Shown: positions 13,838 to 25,153 of the stretch, in pieces | How positions within the stretch are numbered: position 1 is the stretch's first letter | Layout: every line of letters starts with the position of its first letter | NCBI RefSeq assembly: GCF_020882245.1 | Contig: NW_026869996.1 | Span: 12,624,691 to 12,688,690 of the forward strand | DNA length: 64,000 nt | Source: Rhopalosiphum padi | Taxonomy: Eukaryota > Arthropoda > Insecta > Hemiptera > Aphididae | Reading direction: 5' to 3' | Notes under the pieces: generated by a model | What the model was told of the DNA's origin: nothing | Database searches by the model: none | What the model saw: only the letters and a program-made list of their open reading frames with translations | Made by a program: the position numbers and the translations under genes

Positions 13838-16800
13838 ATGTATACACCAACAGAGGGCGTGAGCGTCGCCGTAGTAGGGACGACATCCGTCGGCCGAATC
13901 GCCTCAGAAAGAAACTAGATAGTTGTGTGGCGTTCACCGTACTGCTGTGTATCGTAACGGGTCGTTGTTTTTACTTAGATTTTGAGTCTACTCGTTATTT
14001 ATTAATTAAGATTTTTGATATTATAAACGAATTGTTCATATTTTATGCCCGAAGTTAACACAAGTAACTGTCTTGATCCTTGACTACTAGATCAAGAAAA
14101 TGATTCTAATTTATAATTTTTAACTTTCATTTTTTTCATTTTACCTGATATTTTTACTTCATAAAAACTATAAAATATGATTTTATAAGTTAATTTTGAC
14201 GAATAATACAACTTAACATTTTTTCGTATTGAAAAGGAGCGATTTTCAGTTGTTGTACAAATGTATTCTTTAGTTACACTCATAATACATTTGAATTCCT
14301 TCTACAAAACATTCTGGTACATTTGTACTATCTTTTATGGCTTATCATAATTATTATTTATTATCATCTATTATCTATGTTTTGCAGTTCTACATTCGTT
14401 TTTGTATTTAAGTTTCAGTTGTAAATTCCTTTCATGTATTTTGTATAAAAATGAAGTTTGTCTGTTAGTTTATGTTTTGATAGTTTCCACTTCTGAATTA
14501 CTCAGTGTTGTCCACGTACTAGTTGTTATATAAAAATTGTCGTTCTCCTTATGGTATCTAGTAGTGACATTTTGTCCTCCAACCATTATACATATTTAAC
14601 TTACTATTTTTTTTTTAGATGGCTGTACACCAGATATACTCAGGACATATTGATACATGAATTACCATTTCTACCACATGGGAAAGTTTCAACATCCTAC
14701 GTTGAAAATGGACTGGACGATCCTGATAATTATAATAGTTTTATGCATAGTACGAGTAATTGATATTGAATATAATTGATAGTCAATTAATAGTAGTGTA
14801 ACAAAAAGTTAGTGTCATGAAATCCAGACCATTAGATTAAGTATATGATTCTTATTTACCATTTCCAACTTCCATATATATCATATAAGCTGATACTTCA
14901 TAAACACTATAAAACATGTTTTTATATGATTATTTTGACTCGTATTTTAAATTCATATTTTTAACTGCTTATAAAACAGTGAATTCTCAAGTTAGTGTCA
15001 TGAAAGTCAGACCATTAGATTAAGAAAATTATTCTAATTTACCATTATTAACTAGCATACATTTCATTTAAGCTGATACTTCAATAACGCTATAAAACAT
15101 GATTTTATATGATAATTTTGACTCGTATTTTAAATTCATTTTTTTAACTGTTTATAAAACACTCAATTCTCAAGTTAATCTCTTGAAACCTGGACCACTA
15201 TATTAAGAAAATGATTCTAATTTACTATTATTAACTTCTATAGATATTATGTAAGATGATTCTTCATAAACACTATAAAACATGATTTTGTATGATAATT
15301 TTGACGAATATTAAAAATTCATTTTTTTAACTGTTTATAAAACACACAATTCTCAAGTTAATCTCTTGTAACCTGGACCACTATATTAAGAAAATGATTC
15401 TAATTTACCATTATTAATTTGCATACATTTCATTTAAGCTGATGCTTCATAAACACTATAAGACATGTTTTAATATGATTATTTTGACTCGTATTTTATA
15501 TTCATATTTTTAACTGCTTATAAAATACTAAATGCTCAAGTTATTCTTTAACAATTATACATTATTAACTTACTACAATTTTTCAGATTGACGTATGTCA
15601 GATCACTCAAGGCATGCAGATACATGAATTCACATTTCTACCACTTAAGAAAGTATCAACATCCTATGCTGAAAATGGACTAGAAGATACTGCTAATAAT
15701 ATTGGGTTTATGTAATGTGCGTGTAAGGGTTATTGAATATAATTGATAGTAAATTAATGGCAGTGAAACAATTGAGATTCGTTAATAATCTGAATAAAAT
15801 TTTAGTTAACACCTTTGACTTGTAATTTTCTTTCATAAGAGTTACCATTATTAACTTGCATACATTTCATTTGAGCTGATGCTTCATAAACACTATAAGA
15901 CATGTTTTTATATGATTATTTTGACTCGAATTTTAAATTCATATTATTATCTGCTTATAAAACACTCAATTCTTAACTTAGTGTCATGAAATCCAGACCA
16001 TTAGATTAAGTAAATGATTCTAATTTACTATTATTAACTTCTATAGATATTATGTAAGCCGATTCTTCATAAACACCATAATACATGATTTTTTATGATA
16101 ATTTTGACGAATAATAAAAATTCAATTTTTTTTAACTGTTTATAAAACACACAATTCTCAAGTTAATCTCTTGAAACCTGGACCACTATATTAAGAAAAT
16201 GATTCTAATTTACTATTATTAACTTCTATAGATATTATGTAAGCTGATTCTTCATAAACACTATAAAACATGATTTTGTATGATAATTTTGACGAATATT
16301 AAAAATTCATTTTTTTAACTGTTTATAAAAAACTCAATTCTCAAGTTAATCTCTTGAAACCTGGACCACTATATTAAGAAAATGATTCTAATTTACTATT
16401 ATTAACTTCTATAGATATTATGTAAGCTGATTCTTCATAAACACTATAAAACATGATTTTGTATGATAATTTTGACGAATATTAAAAATTCATTTTTTTA
16501 ACTGTTTATAAAAAACTCAATTCTCAAGTTAATCTCTTGAAACCTTGACCACTATATTAAGAAAATGATTCTAATTTACTATTATTAACTTCTATAGATA
16601 TTATGTAAGCTGATTCTTCATAAACACTATAAAACATGATTTTGTATGATAATTTTGACGAATATTAAAAATTCATTTTTTTAACTGTTTATAAAACACA
16701 CAATTCTCAAGTTAATCTCTTGAAACCTGGACCACTATATTAAGAAAATGATTTTAATTTACTATTATTAACTTCTATAGATATTATGTTAGCTGATTCT

Positions 16801-16893
16801 TCATAAATTCTATAAAACATGTTTTTATATGATAAGTTTGAGAAATATTATGAATTCCTCTTTTAATCTGCTTATAAAACAGTCAAATATTAA
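13838..16893 (+). repeat. Macrosatellite unit 4 (long form, 3,056 bp)
   Basis: CTCF-like motif 13847-13859; segment A 14619-14763; segment B 15587-15715. All four terminal subrepeats are present. The T-tract before segment A is one base longer than in most units; this happens to open a 70-codon frame across the acceptor (14551-14763). Confidence 0.95.
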
Positions 16894-19766
16894 ATGTATA
16901 CACCAACAGAGGGCGTGAGCGTCGCCGTAGTAGGGACGACATCCGTCGGCCGAATCGCCTCAGAAAGAAACTAGATAGTTGTGTGGCGTTCACCGTACTG
17001 CTGTGTATCGTAACGGGTCGTTGTTTTTACTTAGATTTTGAGTCTACTCGTTATTTATTAATTAAGATTTTTGATATTATAAACGAATTGTTCATATTTT
17101 ATGCCCGAAGTTAACACAAGTAACTGTCTTGATCCTTGACTACTAGATCAAGAAAATGATTCTAATTTATAATTTTTAACTTTCATTTTTTTCATTTTAC
17201 CTGATATTTTTACTTCATAAAAACTATAAAATATGATTTTATAAGTTAATTTTGACGAATAATACAACTTAACATTTTTTCGTATTGAAAAGGAGCGATT
17301 TTCAGTTGTTGTACAAATGTATTCTTTAGTTACACTCATAATACATTTGAATTCCTTCTACAAAACATTCTGGTACATTTGTACTATCTTTTATGGCTTA
17401 TCATAATTATTATTTATTATCATCTATTATCTATGTTTTGCAGTTCTACATTCGTTTTTGTATTTAAGTTTCAGTTGTAAATTCCTTTCATGTATTTTGT
17501 ATAAAAATGAAGTTTGTCTGTTAGTTTATGTTTTGATAGTTTCCACTTCTGAATTACTCAGTGTTGTCCACGTACTAGTTGTTATATAAAAATTGTCGTT
17601 CTCCTTATGGTATCTAGTAGTGACATTTTGTCCTCCAACCATTATACATATTTAACTTACTATTTTTTTTTAGATGGCTGTACACCAGATATACTCAGGA
17701 CATATTGATACATGAATTACCATTTCTACCACATGGGAAAGTTTCAACATCCTACGTTGAAAATGGACTGGACGATCCTGATAATTATAATAGTTTTATG
17801 CATAGTACGAGTAATTGATATTGAATATAATTGATAGTCAATTAATAGTAGTGTAACAAAAAGTTAGTGTCATGAAATCCAGACCATTAGATTAAGTATA
17901 TGATTCTTATTTACCATTTCCAACTTCCATATATATCATATAAGCTGATACTTCATAAACACTATAAAACATGTTTTTATATGATTATTTTGACTCGTAT
18001 TTTAAATTCATATTTTTAACTGCTTATAAAACAGTGAATTCTCAAGTTAGTGTCATGAAAGTCAGACCATTAGATTAAGAAAATTATTCTAATTTACCAT
18101 TATTAACTAGCATACATTTCATTTAAGCTGATACTTCAATAACGCTATAAAACATGATTTTATATGATAATTTTGACTCGTATTTTAAATTCATTTTTTT
18201 AACTGTTTATAAAACACTCAATTCTCAAGTTAATCTCTTGAAACCTGGACCACTATATTAAGAAAATGATTCTAATTTACTATTATTAACTTCTATAGAT
18301 ATTATGTAAGATGATTCTTCATAAACACTATAAAACATGATTTTGTATGATAATTTTGACGAATATTAAAAATTCATTTTTTTAACTGTTTATAAAACAC
18401 ACAATTCTCAAGTTAATCTCTTGTAACCTGGACCACTATATTAAGAAAATGATTCTAATTTACCATTATTAATTTGCATACATTTCATTTAAGCTGATGC
18501 TTCATAAACACTATAAGACATGTTTTAATATGATTATTTTGACTCGTATTTTATATTCATATTTTTAACTGCTTATAAAATACTAAATGCTCAAGTTATT
18601 CTTTAACAATTATACATTATTAACTTACTACAATTTTTCAGATTGACGTATGTCAGATCACTCAAGGCATGCAGATACATGAATTCACATTTCTACCACT
18701 TAAGAAAGTATCAACATCCTATGCTGAAAATGGACTAGAAGATACTGCTAATAATATTGGGTTTATGTAATGTGCGTGTAAGGGTTATTGAATATAATTG
18801 ATAGTAAATTAATGGCAGTGAAACAATTGAGATTCGTTAATAATCTGAATAAAATTTTAGTTAACACCTTTGACTTGTAATTTTCTTTCATAAGAGTTAC
18901 CATTATTAACTTGCATACATTTCATTTGAGCTGATGCTTCATAAACACTATAAGACATGTTTTTATATGATTATTTTGACTCGAATTTTAAATTCATATT
19001 ATTATCTGCTTATAAAACACTCAATTCTTAACTTAGTGTCATGAAATCCAGACCATTAGATTAAGTAAATGATTCTAATTTACTATTATTAACTTCTATA
19101 GATATTATGTAAGCCGATTCTTCATAAACACCATAATACATGATTTTTTATGATAATTTTGACGAATAATAAAAATTCAATTTTTTTTAACTGTTTATAA
19201 AACACACAATTCTCAAGTTAATCTCTTGAAACCTGGACCACTATATTAAGAAAATGATTCTAATTTACTATTATTAACTTCTATAGATATTATGTAAGCT
19301 GATTCTTCATAAACACTATAAAACATGATTTTGTATGATAATTTTGACGAATATTAAAAATTCATTTTTTTAACTGTTTATAAAAAAACTCAATTCTCAA
19401 GTTAATCTCTTGAAACCTTGACCACTATATTAAGAAAATGATTCTAATTTACTATTATTAACTTCTATAGATATTATGTAAGCTGATTCTTCATAAACAC
19501 TATAAAACATGATTTTGTATGATAATTTTGACGAATATTAAAAATTCATTTTTTTAACTGTTTATAAAAAACTCAATTCTCAAGTTAATCTCTTGAAACC
19601 TGGACCACTATATTAAGAAAATGATTTTAATTTACTATTATTAACTTCTATAGATATTATGTTAGCTGATTCTTCATAAATTCTATAAAACATGTTTTTA
19701 TATGATAAGTTTGAGAAATATTATGAATTCCTCTTTTAATCTGCTTATAAAACAGTCAAATATTAA
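16894..19766 (+). repeat. Macrosatellite unit 5 (short form, 2,873 bp)
   Basis: CTCF-like motif 16903-16915; segment A 17674-17818; segment B 18642-18770. It has the same subrepeat deletion as unit 3, with one extra A in 'taaaaaaactc' near 19385. Units 3 and 5 therefore derive from one deletion event copied through a two-unit period. Confidence 0.95.
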
Positions 19767-22700
19767 ATGTATACACCAACAGAGGGCGTGAGCGTCGCCG
19801 TAGTAGGGACGACATCCGTCGGCCGAATCGCCTCAGAAAGAAACTAGATAGTTGTGTGGCGTTCACCGTACTGCTGTGTATCGTAACGGGTCGTTGTTTT
19901 TACTTAGATTTTGAGTCTACTCGTTATTTATTAATTAAGATTTTTGATATTATAAACGAATTGTTCATATTTTATGCCCGAAGTTAACACAAGTAACTGT
20001 CTTGATCCTTGACTACTAGATCAAGAAAATGATTCTAATTTATAATTTTTAACTTTCATTTTTTTCATTTTACCTGATATTTTTACTTCATAAAAACTAT
20101 AAAATATGATTTTATAAGTTAATTTTGACGAATAATACAACTTAACATTTTTTCGTATTGAAAAGGAGCGATTTTCAGTTGTTGTACAAATGTATTCTTT
20201 AGTTACACTCATAATACATTTGAATTCCTTCTACAAAACATTCTGGTACATTTGTACTATCTTTTATGGCTTATCATAATTATTATTTATTATCATCTAT
20301 TATCTATGTTTTGCAGTTCTACATTCGTTTTTGTATTTAAGTTTCAGTTGTAAATTCCTTTCATGTATTTTGTATAAAAATGAAGTTTGTCTGTTAGTTT
20401 ATGTTTTGATAGTTTCCACTTCTGAATTACTCAGTGTTGTCCACGTACTAGTTGTTATATAAAAATTGTCGTTCTCCTTATGGTATCTAGTAGTGACATT
20501 TTGTCCTCCAACCATTATACATATTTAACTTACTATTTTTTTTTAGATGGCTGTACACCAGATATACTCAGGACATATTGATACATGAATTACCATTTCT
20601 ACCACATGGGAAAGTTTCAACATCCTACGTTGAAAATGGACTGGACGATCCTGATAATTATAATAGTTTTATGCATAGTACGAGTAATTGATATTGAATA
20701 TAATTGATAGTCAATTAATAGTAGTGTAACAAAAAGTTAGTGTCATGAAATCCAGACCATTAGATTAAGTATATGATTCTTATTTACCATTTCCAACTTC
20801 CATATATATCATATAAGCTGATACTTCATAAACACTATAAAACATGTTTTTATATGATTATTTTGACTCGTATTTTAAATTCATATTTTTAACTGCTTAT
20901 AAAACAGTGAATTCTCAAGTTAGTGTCATGAAAGTCAGACCATTAGATTAAGAAAATTATTCTAATTTACCATTATTAACTAGCATACATTTCATTTAAG
21001 CTGATACTTCAATAACGCTATAAAACATGATTTTATATGATAATTTTGACTCGTATTTTAAATTCATTTTTTTAACTGTTTATAAAACACTCAATTCTCA
21101 AGTTAATCTCTTGAAACCTGGACCACTATATTAAGAAAATGATTCTAATTTACTATTATTAACTTCTATAGATATTATGTAAGATGATTCTTCATAAACA
21201 CTATAAAACATGATTTTGTATGATAATTTTGACGAATATTAAAAATTCATTTTTTTAACTGTTTATAAAACACACAATTCTCAAGTTAATCTCTTGTAAC
21301 CTGGACCACTATATTAAGAAAATGATTCTAATTTACCATTATTAATTTGCATACATTTCATTTAAGCTGATGCTTCATAAACACTATAAGACATGTTTTA
21401 ATATGATTATTTTGACTCGTATTTTATATTCATATTTTTAACTGCTTATAAAATACTAAATGCTCAAGTTATTCTTTAACAATTATACATTATTAACTTA
21501 CTACAATTTTTCAGATTGACGTATGTCAGATCACTCAAGGCATGCAGATACATGAATTCACATTTCTACCACTTAAGAAAGTATCAACATCCTATGCTGA
21601 AAATGGACTAGAAGATACTGCTAATAATATTGGGTTTATGTAATGTGCGTGTAAGGGTTATTGAATATAATTGATAGTAAATTAATGGCAGTGAAACAAT
21701 TGAGATTCGTTAATAATCTGAATAAAATTTTAGTTAACACCTTTGACTTGTAATTTTCTTTCATAAGAGTTACCATTATTAACTTGCATACATTTCATTT
21801 GAGCTGATGCTTCATAAACACTATAAGACATGTTTTTATATGATTATTTTGACTCGAATTTTAAATTCATATTATTATCTGCTTATAAAACACTCAATTC
21901 TTAACTTAGTGTCATGAAATCCAGACCATTAGATTAAGTAAATGATTCTAATTTACTATTATTAACTTCTATAGATATTATGTAAGCCGATTCTTCATAA
22001 ACACCATAATACATGATTTTTTATGATAATTTTGACGAATAATAAAAATTCAATTTTTTTTAACTGTTTATAAAACACACAATTCTCAAGTTAATCTCTT
22101 GAAACCTGGACCACTATATTAAGAAAATGATTCTAATTTACTATTATTAACTTCTATAGATATTATGTAAGCTGATTCTTCATAAACACTATAAAACATG
22201 ATTTTGTATGATAATTTTGACGAATATTAAAAATTCATTTTTTTAACTGTTTATAAAAAACTCAATTCTCAAGTTAATCTCTTGAAACCTGGACCACTAT
22301 ATTAAGAAAATGATTCTAATTTACTATTATTAACTTCTATAGATATTATGTAAGCTGATTCTTCATAAACACTATAAAACATGATTTTGTATGATAATTT
22401 TGACGAATATTAAAAATTCATTTTTTTAACTGTTTATAAAAAACTCAATTCTCAAGTTAATCTCTTGAAACCTTGACCACTATATTAAGAAAATGATTCT
22501 AATTTACTATTATTAACTTCTATAGATATTATGTAAGCTGATTCTTCATAAACACTATAAAACATGATTTTGTATGATAATTTTGACGAATATTAAAAAT
22601 TCATTTTTTTAACTGTTTATAAAACACACAATTCTCAAGTTAATCTCTTGAAACCTGGACCACTATATTAAGAAAATGATTTTAATTTACTATTATTAAC

Positions 22701-22794
22701 TTCTATAGATATTATGTTAGCTGATTCTTCATAAATTCTATAAAACATGTTTTTATATGATAAGTTTGAGAAATATTATGAATTCCTCTTTTAA

Positions 22795-23033
22795 TCTTAT
22801 ATTATAAAACCGCAAGCGTTTCGCCCGAAAAACACTTGAGTGCGCTTGCTGTACTCGCCGCAGTTCCTAAAACGGAAAAAAGAATGCGCTCCGGTCGCCG
22901 TTATCGCGTCCGGTCGGTTATCAAAAATTTGTTGGACAACTATACTATTACTATTATTATTATTATATATTTCACTTTTATACGGATTTTATTATAGCGA
23001 TATCGATTACATTCAAAAGAAAATTAACGAGAA
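22795..23033 (+). other. 5' part of the insertion, GC-rich, no gene recognised
   Basis: It holds a 7-bp inverted pair (GCAAGCG at 22812-22818 and CGCTTGC at 22843-22849, 24-nt loop) close to the 5' end. The rest is CpG-containing DNA grading into T-rich sequence. Short open frames here have no recognisable motif. Confidence 0.4.
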
Positions 23034-23060
23034 TGTGTGTGTGTGTGTGTGTGTATGTGT
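23034..23060 (+). repeat. (TG)n microsatellite
   Basis: About 13 TG dinucleotides with one interruption ('tgtatgtgt'). It lies inside the insertion and is not found in the array units. Confidence 0.95.
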
Positions 23061-23219
23061 AATGAAATACGAATTCAACGAGTAAAACGACGTATAACGC
23101 GAATTCGGTGACGGTTCGGAAACGGTTTAAGTGCTCGAGATTTGACATCGGTTTACAACTCAAACTGTAGTCGATAGGATTAGGCGTTAGGATAGGATAG
23201 GATTTTAGGCAGGTGTAAC

Positions 23220-23240
23220 GAGTTCGAATCCCGCTCCGGC
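23220..23240 (+). promoter_or_regulatory. Pol III B-box-like motif (tRNA T-arm-like)
   Basis: AGTTCGAATCC at 23221-23231 matches the B-box GGTTCGANNCC at all but the first base, and is followed by 'ccgctccggct' as at a tRNA 3' end. There is no matching 5' acceptor strand and the T-stem has mismatches, so this is not a tRNA. It could be a tRNA-derived SINE relic or chance. Confidence 0.3.
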
Positions 23241-23729
23241 TACTTTCCCGGCGGCGCTTTGATTAACACTGCGAGTCATTTTTTGCATTTTTTTTTTCCA
23301 ATGTTTTTTTTATTTTTATATGATTTTGCCGGCGACGTCGGTTTATTTTTTTTATTACTCGACTAATAAAAAGCAGTATTTCAACATTTATGTACTATTT
23401 TTTTTTTTGAATATTGCGAGTGTTAAATATACGTGTTTTGGTATCAGCTTTGTTATTATGTTTTTTGTAATAGTACTTATCGAGTATCGACTACCACCGA
23501 GTATGTTATATTATATTATTTATAGTATATATTATATAATATGTAAACACAATATGTGTAGTGTGTACGTATGGAATATTTATTAAAGTCATATAGATCG
23601 GGTATGCACACTAATATTTAATTACAACCTGATGTGATAAATGTATTGTGGATTATTTCACTTATAATAACTCATAATGCTCACATCGTCCGCGATCCGA
23701 CGCGGTCGGATTGCCTACCTGAGGGGTTT
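23241..23729. other. AT-rich part of the insertion without a recognised feature
   Basis: It contains long T-runs and TATA-like dinucleotide tracts (23510-23550) and, near its right end, a perfect inverted repeat: ATCCGAC at 23695-23701 and GTCGGAT at 23705-23711 with a 3-nt loop. An 88-codon frame (23320-23586) is hydrophobic and follows base composition, so I do not call it a gene. Confidence 0.5.
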
Positions 23730-24084
23730 GGTAACACTTAAAGTATATTCAATTTTTAGCAAATAAAAAATTCATTATTTGCGCCCACATAGTCTGCCAT
23801 TCGACGCAGTAAATATTAGAACGTAGATGGGACGTTATAACACTTCCTTCGACTTAAACTTTTTCCCCTACTAAACGACATCAGACTTTCGACGTCAGGA
23901 GGTATAACAATCCGCCGTAGGCGGATTGCACAGCACAGATATCGATTTGCATCAAATGAGGACTGATAGCTAGACACTCGATTACCATTTTTCGTACTTA
24001 TTTATTTTTTATACATTCAAAAAAGAACCGGGCAAGCCTCGAGACAAACTATATATAATGTGATAGATTTCTAGACACCCGATT
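23730..24084 (+). repeat. ~355-bp repeat inside the insertion, copy 1
   Basis: It starts 'ggtaacacttaaagtatat', which recurs at 24085. It carries a perfect hairpin at 23908-23928: arms CAATCCGCC and GGCGGATTG around GTA. Copies differ by several substitutions, so they are older than the array units around them. Confidence 0.9.
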
Positions 24085-24431
24085 GGTAACACTTAAAGTA
24101 TATTCAATTTTTGGCAAATAAAAATTCAGATTTCATAATTTGCGCCCACATAGTCTGCGATTCGACGCAGTAAATAGGACGTAGATGGGACGTTATAACA
24201 CTTCGTTCGACCTAAACTTTTTCCCCTACTATACGACATCAGACTTTCGACGTCAGGAGGTATAACAATCCGCCGTAGGCGGATTGCCCAGCACAGATAT
24301 CGATTTGCATCGAGTGAGGACTGATAGCTAGACACTCGATTACCATTTTTCGTACTTATTTATTTTTTATATATATTCAAAAAAGAACCGGGCATGTGAC
24401 AAGACACGGTAATACACCGGTTAACGACTGA
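24085..24431 (+). repeat. ~355-bp repeat inside the insertion, copy 2
   Basis: Direct repeat of 23730-24084. Hairpin at 24266-24286, 358 bp from the hairpin of copy 1. The last ~45 bp, after 'gaaccgggca', diverge from copy 1. Confidence 0.9.
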
Positions 24432-24500
24432 TAGCTAGACACTTAGTTACCATTTTTCAAACTTATTTAGTTGTGTATAAATCAATTTTCCCAAAAGATA

Positions 24501-24737
24501 TGACGTTCGACATAAATTTTGTCCCCTACTATACGACATCAGACTTTCGACGTCAGGAGGTATAACAATCCGCCGTAGGCGGATTGCCCAGCACAGGTAT
24601 CGATTTGCATCGAATGAGGACTGATAGCTAGACACTCTATTACCATTTTTCGTACTTATATATTTTTATACATTCAAAAAAGAACCGGGCAAGCCTCGAG
24701 TTTAACTATATATGTGACCGATTTCTAGACACCCGAC
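24501..24737 (+). repeat. ~355-bp repeat inside the insertion, partial copy 3
   Basis: It resumes with 'tgacgttcgacataaa' and continues to 'tttctagacacccgac'. Hairpin at 24566-24586, 300 bp from that of copy 2. The first ~100 bp of the repeat are missing or replaced by 24432-24500. Confidence 0.85.
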
Positions 24738-25017
24738 TAGCATTTCCAACCGAATTTCCCTAGGAACGATTTTCACTCGACCCCCTCGAAGGCGCCGGAG
24801 GCGGCTTCCACAAGCCGGGAATCGAGGCATATAAATATAATAATAATTTAATAAACAATATTATTATCGACGCCACGAACGTCTTATCAATTCCCGACAA
24901 CAACCGCCTTATCATCATTCATCCCGATAGAAGACTCGCAGTACTACCAATCAGCGATAGGTCTTCCTTTTTTGAAAACTTTCCACTTTCAAGCTCTACC
25001 ATCCGTCCTAGGGTATT
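24738..25017. other. Insertion segment before the minisatellite, no gene recognised
   Basis: Mixed GC-rich (24780-24825) and AT-rich sequence with a TATA-like 'catataaatata' near 24828. The DNA is unlike the array. No coding or RNA feature could be supported. Confidence 0.4.
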
Positions 25018-25113
25018 CACTTACAGCGAGTTTCACTCAAAGCGAGGCACACTTACAGCGAGTTTCACTCAAAGCGAGGCACACTCACAGCGAGGCACAC
25101 TCACACCGAGGCA
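25018..25113 (+). repeat. 16-bp minisatellite at the 3' end of the insertion
   Basis: Six 16-bp monomers of two alternating types, with cores 'cacttacagcgagttt' and 'cactcaaagcgaggca'; the first four form a 32-bp dimer. The terminal 'cacccgcagctag' (25114-25126) looks like a seventh, partial monomer, so the element ends inside the repeat. Minisatellites near one end are common in non-autonomous Helitrons. Confidence 0.92.
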
Positions 25114-25153
25114 CACCCGCAGCTAGTCTGCTTATAAAACAGTCAAATATTAA

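Larger units (their letters stand above)
22795..25126 (+). mobile_element. Candidate non-autonomous Helitron-like insertion
   Basis: This 2,332-bp block is absent from every other unit, so the empty site 'ttttaa|tctgctt' is known exactly. Placed as A|TC...CTAG|T, it starts TCTTATATTATAAAAC, ends CTAG, sits between A and T and makes no target duplication, all as expected for Helitrons. The 3' end is preceded by a 16-bp minisatellite. Against this, no stem-loop is visible just before CTAG, no Rep or helicase coding is present, and the 'tct' at both junctions makes placement ambiguous by 3 bp, so a 3-bp duplication is an alternative. It is richer in CpG than the array. Contents include a TG microsatellite, a Pol III B-box-like motif and three ~355-bp repeats. 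Confidence 0.55.
19767..25153 (+). repeat. Macrosatellite unit 6 (long form), interrupted by a 2,332-bp insertion
   Basis: CTCF-like motif 19776-19788; segment A 20547-20691; segment B 21515-21643. Length is 5,387 bp, which is 3,055 plus 2,332. The foreign DNA lies within 'cctcttttaa|tctgcttat', about 30 bp before the next landmark. Both flanks continue the unit without other change. Confidence 0.95.

Noticed and set aside
14551..14763. 70-codon + strand frame across the acceptor of segment A (also 5749-5961 and 37711)
   Set aside because: Its first ~22 codons are intron-like sequence read through the T-run and exist only when the T-run has one particular length. The part after the acceptor is described as segment A instead.
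23200..23245. Possible tRNA gene
   Set aside because: Only a T-arm-like B-box is present; no acceptor 5' strand, D-arm or anticodon arm could be folded.
23320..23586. 88-codon hydrophobic frame in the insertion
   Set aside because: Composition (F, I, Y, V) follows the T-rich DNA; no motif, no homologous copy in the window.
24126..24635. Two related minus-strand frames of 69 and 62 codons sharing YLCWAIRLRRIVIPPDVESL
   Set aside because: They lie on the 355-bp repeats, span the perfect hairpin and begin with GTG instead of ATG. Similarity is explained by the DNA repeat.
22795..25126. Solo LTR or TTAA-type DNA transposon
   Set aside because: Ends are not TG...CA, no 4-6 bp duplication is seen, and TTAA is present on the left flank only; terminal inverted repeats are absent.
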